The notes beneath the pieces were generated by a model. The model saw only the letters and a program-made list of their open reading frames with translations. It was not told the origin of the DNA and did no database searches. Made by a program: the position numbers and the translations under genes. From CAVPWP01 sp963709395 (GTDB lineage: Bacteria > Pseudomonadota > Alphaproteobacteria > Rhodobacterales > Rhodobacteraceae), in contig CAVPWP010000008.1 in NCBI GenBank assembly GCA_963709395.1, positions 1 through 64,000 of the forward strand: a stretch of 64,000 nucleotides of DNA, given 5' to 3'. This document shows, piece after piece, positions 38,226-45,549 of this stretch. Numbering within the stretch: the first letter of the stretch is position 1; every line of letters starts with the position of its first letter.

Positions 38226-39401
38226 TCACGGACGCTCGACGCAAAGGGCGACGCCCATGCCGCCGCCGATGCACAGCGTGGCAAGGCCGCGCTTGGCGTT
38301 GCGGCGCTGCATCTCGAACAGAAGCGTGTTGAGCACCCGGCAGCCCGACGCGCCGATCGGGTGGCCGATGGCGATGGCGCCGCCATTCACGTTCACGATC
38401 GACGGATCCCAGCCCATGTCCTTGTTGACCGCGCAGGCCTGCGCCGCGAAGGCTTCGTTCGCCTCGACGAGGTCGAGGTCCGACACCTTCCATCCGGCTT
38501 TCTCGAGCGCCTTGCGGCTGGCATGGATCGGGCCGACACCCATGATCGCGGGATCAAGACCCGCCGTGGCGTAGGAGGCGATCCGGGCCAGCGGGGTGAT
38601 CCCGCGCTTCTCGGCCTCGTCCGCGCTCATCAGGAGAACGGCCGCCGCGCCGTCGTTCAGCCCGCTTGCATTGCCCGCGGTGACCGATCCGTCCTTGGTG
38701 AAGGCCGGGCGCAGCTTCTGCATCGCCTCGAGCGTGGCGCCGTGGCGGATGTATTCGTCATCCTCGACCAGGATCTCGCCCTTGCGGGTCTGCACGGCGA
38801 AGGGAACGATCTCGTCCTTGAACTTGCCGGCCTTCTGGGCGGCTTCGGCCTTGTTCTGGCTGGCGACGGCGAATTCGTCCTGCTGTTCGCGGGAAATCTG
38901 CCATTTCTCTGCGACGTTCTCGGCGGTCTGGCCCATGTGGTAGTTGTTGAAGGCGTCCCAAAGACCGTCGCGGATCATCGAATCGATGAATTTCATGTCG
39001 CCCATCTTGTGGCCGGCGCGCAGGTTCGCGACGTGGGGCGACATGCTCATGTTCTCCTGTCCGCCAGCGGCGACGATCGAGGCGTCGCCCAGCATGATGT
39101 GCTGCGCGCCAAGCGCGACCGCCCGCAGGCCCGATCCGCAGACCTGGTTGATGCCCCAGGCGGCACTTTCCTGCGGCAGGCCCGCGTTGATATGCGCCTG
39201 CCGGGCGGGATTCTGTCCCTCGCCGGCTGTCAGCACCTGGCCGAGGATCGTCTCGCTCACCTCGCCCTTGTCGATGCCGGCGCGTTCGACCACGGCCGAG
39301 AGGACGGCGGCGCCCAGCTCGTGGGCCGGTGTGGTGGCGAAGGCCCCGGTGAAGCTGCCGACCGGGGTTCGTGCGGCCGAGGCGATTACGACATTGGTCA
39401 T
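38226..39401 (-). CDS. phaA: Acetyl-CoA acetyltransferase (beta-ketothiolase) PhaA
   Basis: 391 residues, intact. The thiolase fold shows the acylated Cys in WGINQVCGSGLRAVALGA, GGQENMSMSPH, the catalytic His in VNVNGGAIAIGHPIGASG, and the second Cys in GLATLCIGGGMGVAL. It joins two acetyl-CoA into acetoacetyl-CoA. With PhaB downstream it begins polyhydroxybutyrate synthesis. The polymer synthase phaC is not in this window. Confidence 0.95.
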   Translation of the reverse strand: MTNVVIASAARTPVGSFTGAFATTPAHELGAAVLSAVVERAGIDKGEVSETILGQVLTAGEGQNPARQAHINAGLPQESAAWGINQVCGSGLRAVALGAQHIMLGDASIVAAGGQENMSMSPHVANLRAGHKMGDMKFIDSMIRDGLWDAFNNYHMGQTAENVAEKWQISREQQDEFAVASQNKAEAAQKAGKFKDEIVPFAVQTRKGEILVEDDEYIRHGATLEAMQKLRPAFTKDGSVTAGNASGLNDGAAAVLLMSADEAEKRGITPLARIASYATAGLDPAIMGVGPIHASRKALEKAGWKVSDLDLVEANEAFAAQACAVNKDMGWDPSIVNVNGGAIAIGHPIGASGCRVLNTLLFEMQRRNAKRGLATLCIGGGMGVALCVERP

Positions 39402-39598
39402 GGGAAAGCTCCTTACCCGAAAAGTCCCGCAGTGTGGTCGGGCACAATGGCAGGCGCACCGTGGTGCACGGACCCGACCGGGCTAGGGGGTTTCTAGGCA
39501 TGAAGGTCCGTATCCGCAACAGATTCCGCGACCGGGACCGTGCTGGCGGCCGACCGGGCCCCGACCTTGGAACGACCTGGGAACGATCTGGGCGGGCG

Positions 39599-40426
39599 TC
39601 AAACCGCCTGCCGGCGCGGGGCGCAGGCGTGGAACTCCGGGCTGCGGGTGGGGGCGCCGAAATGATAGCCCTGAAGGCAGTCGATCCCCGCGTCGGCAAG
39701 CCAGGCCGCGTCTTCGCCGGTTTCCACCAATTCGGCGACCGTGAGCATCCCGAAATGGCGGGCAATCGACGAAAGCGCCTCGGTCAGGACCTGGTTGTCG
39801 GCATTGGTGGCGACGTCGCGGATGAATTGCCCGTCGATCTTGAGGATGTCGAAATCCATGTCCCTGAGATGCCGGAACGAGGTGAACCCGGCCCCGAAAT
39901 CGTCGATTGCGAAGGAAATGCCGCGCCTCTGCAGATCGGCCATGAAGACCTGGACGATGTCGGGCATCACCATTGCCGAGGCTTCGCTGATCTCGAGGAT
40001 CAGGCGTTCGCCCACGGTCGGATCGGCGCGCAGCCCGTCGTCGAGCGACCGTTGCCAGCGCGCGAACCCGATCGACCGCGCCGACATGTTGATGGCAAGC
40101 CGCAGCGAGGGTGTCGTCCTGAGCGCGGCGATCCCCATCTCGAGGGCAAGGCAATCGATCATCCGGCCGACCGGATGCAGTTCGACCGCCCCGATGAACT
40201 CGCGCGCGGGGATGACGCGACCGGTGGCGTCGAGGATGCGGATCAGCCCTTCGTAGAAGGCCGGGCGGTCGGGGCGCGCGGCCAGAACCACGGGCTGATA
40301 GGCCAGCATGGCATTGCGCCCGGCAACCGCCGCCTCGACCATGCGGAGGATGTCGCGGTCGCGGGCGCCGACGGCGGCGGCAAGCGGGCTTTCCGCGCCC
40401 TCGGCGATCAGAACGTCGGTGGTCAT
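39599..40426 (-). CDS. EAL-domain cyclic-di-GMP phosphodiesterase (stand-alone)
   Basis: 275 residues, of which most are the EAL domain. The EAL site reads EGL (FYEGLIRIL). The other metal and catalytic residues are present: NMSARS, LILEISEASA, FAIDDFGAGFTSF, ILKIDGQFIRD, AELVETGED and CLQGYHFGAP. This suggests an active enzyme that cuts cyclic-di-GMP to pGpG. There is no transmembrane or sensor domain, so it is cytoplasmic. Divergent from tag. A function in biofilm or motility control is inferred. Confidence 0.85.
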   Translation of the reverse strand: MTTDVLIAEGAESPLAAAVGARDRDILRMVEAAVAGRNAMLAYQPVVLAARPDRPAFYEGLIRILDATGRVIPAREFIGAVELHPVGRMIDCLALEMGIAALRTTPSLRLAINMSARSIGFARWQRSLDDGLRADPTVGERLILEISEASAMVMPDIVQVFMADLQRRGISFAIDDFGAGFTSFRHLRDMDFDILKIDGQFIRDVATNADNQVLTEALSSIARHFGMLTVAELVETGEDAAWLADAGIDCLQGYHFGAPTRSPEFHACAPRRQAV

Positions 40427-40511
40427 GCTCAGGCCCTTGCGGCAAGCGGGATCAACGTGGACTGTGGCGCGACAATCGTTTCGACGGCGTTAAGCCGGGA
40501 GAGGGACCGAC

Positions 40512-41081
40512 ATGGGCGACCGCTGCGGCTGGTGCGGGACCGATCCGCTGTACGTCGCCTATCACGACACCGAATGGGGCGTGCCCGAGCACGACGCCCG
40601 CGCGCTGTGGGAAAAGCTCGTGCTCGACGGGTTTCAGGCCGGGCTGTCGTGGATCACCATCCTGCGCAAACGCGAGAATTTCCGCGCGGCCTTCGCGGGG
40701 TTCGATCCTGCGGTGATCGCGGGCTGGGGCGAGGGCGACATCGCACGGCTTCTGGCCGACCCGGGGATCGTGCGCCACCGCGGCAAGATCGAGGCCACGA
40801 TCGGCAACGCCCGCGCCTTCCTCGACCTCGAGGCGCGGGAGGGCTTCGCGTCCTTCCTCTGGAAGCACGTCGACGGCGCCCCGGTCCGGAACCGCTTTGC
40901 CACCCTCGCCGAGGTGCCGGCCGAGACGCCGGTGTCGCGCGCCCTGTCGAAGGACCTCAAGGCGGCGGGCTTTCGGTTTTGCGGGCCGACCATCGTCTAT
41001 GCCGTCATGCAGGCCACGGGGATGGTGAACGACCATCTCGTCACCTGTCCGCGCCACGACGCGGTGGCGCGGCTGGGCTGA
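40512..41081 (+). CDS. tag: DNA-3-methyladenine glycosylase I
   Basis: 189 residues, intact. GDRCGWCGTDPLYVAYHD, EWGVPEHDARALWEKLVLDG, FQAGLSWITILRKRENFR and FCGPTIVYAVMQATGMVNDH are TagI signatures; the Cys and His residues near both ends bind zinc. It removes 3-methyladenine from DNA to begin base-excision repair. Together with EAL it stands alone; no adaptive-response operon is seen in this part. Confidence 0.93.
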   Translation: MGDRCGWCGTDPLYVAYHDTEWGVPEHDARALWEKLVLDGFQAGLSWITILRKRENFRAAFAGFDPAVIAGWGEGDIARLLADPGIVRHRGKIEATIGNARAFLDLEAREGFASFLWKHVDGAPVRNRFATLAEVPAETPVSRALSKDLKAAGFRFCGPTIVYAVMQATGMVNDHLVTCPRHDAVARLG

Positions 41082-41212
41082 GTCTGCCTGCGTACCGACG
41101 GAGTTCCGCCGATTCCGGCGCGGCTGTCGGGCGTGTTATTGCCTAGCAGCCCCTTGCGTGCGACGGCTTCGTCAACCGGGTGACCGGCGGATCTCATGAA
41201 AGGGACAATTGA

Positions 41213-41443
41213 ATGATTCGGACTTCTGTAGTCGTCGCGGCAGCGGCGTTGATGGCCCTCGCGGCCTGTGAACCCACGAACGAACGTCAGGCGAATGCCA
41301 ACTGCATCGTCGGCACGGCCGGCGGCGCCGTGGTCGGCGGGCTTGTCGGCAACCAGATCGGCGGTGGCACCGGACAGGACCTTGCGACGGCGGCGGGTGC
41401 TGCGGCGGGCGGTCTTGCGGGCGCCAGCACGCTCTGCCGCTGA
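41213..41443 (+). CDS. Glycine-zipper lipoprotein (17-kDa antigen type, short)
   Basis: 76 residues. A lipoprotein signal ends LAAC (Cys19). The mature part is a glycine zipper (AGGAVVGGLVGNQIGGGTG and AAGAAAGGLAGA), as in the OmlA/SlyB/17-kDa antigen group, with two more cysteines (NC, LC). These proteins sit in the outer membrane. No RcnB or other domain follows. Convergent with tlpA. Confidence 0.75.
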   Translation: MIRTSVVVAAAALMALAACEPTNERQANANCIVGTAGGAVVGGLVGNQIGGGTGQDLATAAGAAAGGLAGASTLCR

Positions 41444-41452
41444 TGCTTGGTC

Positions 41453-41472
41453 GGCGCCCCCTCGGGGGCGCC
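41453..41472. terminator. Hairpin between convergent lipoprotein and tlpA genes
   Basis: A perfect 8-bp stem (41453-41460 with 41465-41472) and 4-base loop. No T-run on either side. It probably ends transcription from both sides with help from Rho. Confidence 0.4.
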
Positions 41473-41487
41473 TGACCCCTGCCTGTT

Positions 41488-42069
41488 TCAGGTCCCGCCG
41501 GTCAGGGCGGCCACGATGGCCCGGGCACTGTCGCTGTCCCACTCGGCATCGCCGCGCAGACGCGCGATCTCGCGCCCCTCGGGGTCGAGCAATACGGTGA
41601 TCGGCAGGCCCAGCACCGCCATGTCGCGCGCAAGGTCGGATCCGGGGTCCAGAAGGATCGGCAGGTTGGTGACCCCCGTCTCCTCGAAGAACTTGCGGAT
41701 GCCGGTCAGCGAATTGCGACCCGTCGCGATGGTGACGACCTCGAAGTCCTCGCCCCCGAATTCGGCCTGAAGCCGGTCGAGCCCCGGCATTTCCTTGCGG
41801 CAGGGCGCGCACCAGGTGGCCCAGAAGTTCACCACGACATGCTTGCCTTCCCAATCGGCAAGGCTGCGTTCCACGCCTTCGGGATCGGTGAAGGGGATCT
41901 GCGACACCGGCTGCGGTTCGGAATGGAACATGAGCTTTTGCATGTCGCCATCGCGCAACGCCTCGATCGTGGCGGTGTCCACAGTGGCCTGCGCCACCGC
42001 CGCATTTGCACCGAGCACGAGGGCCGTATAAAGGGCCGTGGTGGCGAAAGCCGACTTCAATACACGCAT
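41488..42069 (-). CDS. tlpA: TlpA-family thiol:disulfide oxidoreductase
   Basis: 193 residues. A hydrophobic N-terminus (residues 5-25, ending AVAQ) is a signal or anchor. The thioredoxin fold contains VVNFWATWCAPCRKEMPGLD with the WCAPC active site, and VLGLPITVLLDPEG with the cis-Pro. TlpA proteins reduce disulfides in the periplasm, often for cytochrome c or oxidase maturation. GGAGGGG lies 7 bases before the ATG. The argH start is only 13 bp away, divergent. Confidence 0.88.
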   Translation of the reverse strand: MRVLKSAFATTALYTALVLGANAAVAQATVDTATIEALRDGDMQKLMFHSEPQPVSQIPFTDPEGVERSLADWEGKHVVVNFWATWCAPCRKEMPGLDRLQAEFGGEDFEVVTIATGRNSLTGIRKFFEETGVTNLPILLDPGSDLARDMAVLGLPITVLLDPEGREIARLRGDAEWDSDSARAIVAALTGGT

Positions 42070-42082
42070 GTACCCCTCCGGG

Positions 42083-43487
42083 ATGACGGACCAGACCATG
42101 ACCAAGACCTCGAATGCCATGTGGGGCGGACGCTTCGCCGATGGACCGGACGCGATCATGGAGGCGATCAACGCCTCGATCGGGTTCGACCGTCGGCTCG
42201 CCCGGCAGGACATCGAAGGCAGCCGTGCCCATGCCGCGATGCTTGCGGCGCAGGGCATCCTCACCACTAAAGACGCCGAGGCGATCCGGGAAGGCCTCCT
42301 CACGGTGTTGTCAGAGATCGAGGGCGGATCGTTCCGGTTTTCGACCGCGCTCGAGGACATCCACATGAATGTCGAGGCGCGGCTGAAGGAGATCATCGGC
42401 GAACCCGCCGGGCGGCTGCACACCGCGCGGTCGCGCAACGACCAGGTGGCGACCGACTTTCGCCTCTGGGTCCGCGACCAGTGCGATGCCGCCGTCGAAG
42501 GGCTGGCGTCGCTGCAGCGCGCGCTTCTGGCGCAGGCCGAGGCCGGCGCGGACTGGGTGATGCCGGGCTTCACCCATCTGCAGACCGCGCAGCCGGTGAC
42601 CTGGGGCCACCACATGATGGCCTATGTCGAGATGCTGGACCGCGACAAGGGCCGGTTCGCCGACGCCCGCGCGCGGATGAACGAATGCCCGCTGGGCGCC
42701 GCCGCACTGGCCGGCACGTCCTTTCCCATCGACCGACACGCCACGGCGGCGGCACTGGGCTTCGACCGGCCGATGGCCAATTCGCTCGATGCGGTCAGCG
42801 ACCGCGACTTCGCGCTGGAGTACCTTTCGGCGGCCACGATCTGCGCCATGCACCTGTCGCGCTTCGCCGAAGAACTGGTGATCTGGTCCTCGGCGCAGTT
42901 CCGCTTCGTGCGCCTGTCCGACCGCTTCACCACCGGCTCGTCGATCATGCCGCAGAAGAAGAACCCCGATGCGGCCGAACTGATCCGCGCCAAGATCGGG
43001 CGGATCCTCGGCGCGACGGTCGGCCTCTTCACGGTGATGAAGGGACTGCCGCTGGCCTATTCCAAGGACATGCAGGAAGACAAGGAACAGGTCTTCGACG
43101 CGTCCGATTCGCTGATGCTGGCGCTGGCGGCGATGGACGGAATGGTGCGCGACATGACCGCCAACCGCGAGGCCCTGCGCGCCGCCGCCGTCGTCGGGGT
43201 TTTCCACCGCGACCGACCTTGCCGACTGGCTGGTGCGCGAGCTGGGCCTGCCGTTCCGCGACGCGCATCACGTCACCGGCAGCCTCGTGGCGCTGGCCGA
43301 AGGCAAGGGCTGCGACCTGCCCGACCTCACGCTTGACGACATGCAGGGGGTCCATCCGGGGATCACGGCGGCGGTGTTCGATGTGCTGGGGGTGGACAAT
43401 TCGGTCGCAAGCCGCACCTCCTTCGGGGGGACTGCACCCGTCCAGGTGCGCGCCCAGATCGCCCGCTGGAAGGAGACGTTGGCATGA
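42083..43487 (+). CDS. argH: Argininosuccinate lyase, one frameshift
   Basis: About 467 residues. It cuts argininosuccinate into arginine and fumarate. NAMWGGRFADGPDAIMEAIN, ALEDIHMNVEARLKEIIG, RLHTARSRNDQVATDFRLW, and the signature loop FTTGSSIMPQKKNPDAAELI are clear. One base is off near 43197; after correction FSTATDLADWLVRELGL continues to the end QIARWKETLA. The start at 42083 or the ATG at 42098 is possible. Its last bases overlap the next lipoprotein gene (ATGAAA at 43484). Confidence 0.92.
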
Positions 43488-43783
43488 AACGCGTCGCAGC
43501 CGTCCTGATCGTGATGCTGGCCGGGCTCGTGTCGGCCTGCTCGCCCGTGTCACCCACCGCCGGGGCAAGCTTCGGCCCGGGCGGCGCCACCGGTGCTGTC
43601 GGCCTTGAAAGCGACCGCGTGGCGGTTGGCGTGACCACCGGCGGAGATGCCGTCGTCGCCGCCGATGTCATCCGCACCGACAACGCCTCTGTCACCGTCA
43701 GCAACACCGGGGCGTCGGTCACGGTCGGCAGCGGTCCCGTCCGGATCGGCTTTGGCACCGGCGGCTGGGGGCTTCGGATATGA
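43484..43783 (+). CDS. Hypothetical lipoprotein between argH and lysA
   Basis: 99 residues. The signal KRVAAVLIVMLAGL ends at the lipobox VSAC (Cys20). The mature part is a low-complexity Gly/Val/Thr chain (GPGGATGAVGLESDRVAVG, ASVTVSNTGASVTVGSG) likely to form short beta-strands. The word GVTTGGDA is shared with the next small lipoprotein (GVTIGGDA), so the two may be paralogues. The stop overlaps the next start (ATGATG). Confidence 0.6.
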   Translation: MKRVAAVLIVMLAGLVSACSPVSPTAGASFGPGGATGAVGLESDRVAVGVTTGGDAVVAADVIRTDNASVTVSNTGASVTVGSGPVRIGFGTGGWGLRI

Positions 43784-43929
43784 TGCGCGCGGCCATCGCT
43801 CTTGTGGTGCTGACCGCTCTGGCGGCGTGCGGGGCGGACGGAGCGCCGACTGCGCCCGCGTCGAGCGGAACAGAGACCGGCGTCACCATCGGCGGCGATG
43901 CCCGCATCGGCGTGGTGGGAGGGTTCTGA
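43780..43929 (+). CDS. LptM-like small lipoprotein
   Basis: 49 residues. MMRAAIALVVLTALAAC is a lipoprotein signal. The mature start CGADGAPTAP fits the short motif of LptM/YifL proteins (CGxKGPLYxP), and the place next to lysA is typical of this family. In E. coli LptM helps mature the LPS translocon LptD. Homology is inferred from motif and context only. It overlaps both neighbours (ATGATG and TGATG), so the four genes argH to DUF2834 form one tight set with lysA. Confidence 0.6.
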   Translation: MMRAAIALVVLTALAACGADGAPTAPASSGTETGVTIGGDARIGVVGGF

Positions 43930-44246
43930 TGTCGCCCCTGCGGATGCTCTTTCTCGCCCTCGCCATCTGGGGCGCGATCCACCCGATGTGGTATTTCGTG
44001 ACCTGGTTCAACGAGAACGGCTGGTCGATCATGGCCATGGTCGATGCCTGGCACGTCAACGCGGCCACCAGTGGCCTTGTCTGGGACCTGACCATCGCAG
44101 CGGTCACGCTGACGATCTGGATCCTCGCCGAGGTCTGGGTGCGCAAGAACTGGGTCGCCCTCGTGGCGATCCCGGCGACGTTCTGCATCGGGGTCAGCTG
44201 TGGCCTGCCGCTCTATCTCTTCCTGCGCTCCGCACCCGTGAAGTAA
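43929..44246 (+). CDS. DUF2834-family membrane protein
   Basis: 105 residues, three hydrophobic segments (about residues 5-22, 50-70, 78-98). MWYFVTWFNENGWSI and HVNAATSGLVWDLTIAA are the DUF2834 signature. Probably an inner-membrane protein of unknown function. It overlaps the LptM-like stop (TGATG) and its own stop overlaps the lysA start (TAATG). Confidence 0.75.
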   Translation: MSPLRMLFLALAIWGAIHPMWYFVTWFNENGWSIMAMVDAWHVNAATSGLVWDLTIAAVTLTIWILAEVWVRKNWVALVAIPATFCIGVSCGLPLYLFLRSAPVK

Positions 44247-45512
44247 TGGACCACTTCCTTTATCGCGACGGCATCCTGCACGCCGAGGACGTGCCCCTGC
44301 CCGACATCGCGGCCGAGGTGGGCACGCCGTTCTACTGCTATTCGGTGGCCACGCTGACCCGGCACTATCGCCTCTTCGACGAGGCGCTTGCCGGGATGGA
44401 TCACCTTGTCTGCTACGCGATGAAGGCCAATTCCAATCTCGCCGTGGTGCGGCTGATGGCCGATCTGGGGGCGGGGGTCGACGTGGTGTCGGTGGGCGAA
44501 TACCACAAGGCCCGCGCCGCCGGCATGCCGTCCGGAGCGCATCGTGTTTTCCGGCGTCGGCAAGACGCGCGAGGAAATGCGCGTGGCCCTCGAAGGCGGC
44601 ATCCGGCAGTTCAACGTCGAAAGCGAGCCGGAACTCCACGCGCTCTCGGAGGTCGCCACCGCCCTTGGCCGAACCGCCCCGATCACCATCCGGGTGAACC
44701 CCGACGTCGATGCGAAGACCCACGAGAAGATCGCGACCGGCAAGGCCGAGAACAAGTTCGGCATCCCGATTTCGCGTGCGCGGGACGTCTATGCGCTGGC
44801 CGCGTCGCTACCGGGCATCGAGGTGGTGGGGATCGACGTCCATATCGGCAGCCAGCTGACCGATCTCGAACCCTTCGAGATCGCCTACGGCAAGGTGGCC
44901 GAGCTGACACGCGCGCTGCGCGCCGATGGGCACGACATCCGCCGTCTCGACCTTGGCGGCGGGCTTGGCATTCCCTACGAGCGCACGAATGTCGCGCCGC
45001 CCCTGCCGGTCGAATACGGCGACATGGTGCGGCGTGTCCTGGGCGACCTCGGCTGCGAGATCGAGATCGAACCGGGACGGCTGATCGCCGGCAACGCGGG
45101 CGTACTGGTCAGCGAGGTGATCTACGTCAAGCAGGGCGAGGATCGGCAGTTCCTGATCGTCGACGCGGCGATGAACGACCTTGTCCGCCCGTCGATGTAT
45201 GCGGCGCATCACGACATCGTTCCGGTGGTCCAGCCTGAACCGGGCGTCGAGACCGTGCCCTACGATGTCGTCGGCCCGGTCTGCGAAAGCGGCGATACCT
45301 TCGCCAAGGGCCGCCAGATCGCGCCGCTCGGGCCGGGAGAACTTGTCGCGTTCCGCTCGGCCGGGGCCTACGGTGCGGTGATGGCCTCGGAATACAATTC
45401 CCGCCCGCTCGTTCCGGAGGTTCTGGTGAGTGGGCATCAATTCGCCGTCATTCGCCGGCGCCCGACCTTTGACGAACTCGTGAATCGGGATACCATTCCG
45501 CCATGGCTCTAA
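44246..45512 (+). CDS. lysA: Diaminopimelate decarboxylase, one frameshift
   Basis: About 421 residues. It makes lysine from meso-diaminopimelate with PLP. VCYAMKANSNLAVVRLMAD holds the PLP Lys. One base is off near 44531; afterwards PERIVFSGVGKTREEM follows. VVGIDVHIGSQLTDL, RRLDLGGGLGIPY, EIEPGRLIAGNAGVLV and VGPVCESGDTFAKGR (active-site Cys) are clear. Last gene of the argH-lipoprotein-DUF2834 set. Confidence 0.92.
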
Positions 45513-45549
45513 GCGCGGCATCCTTCGCGACGGGCTCAGGCGCGGACGC

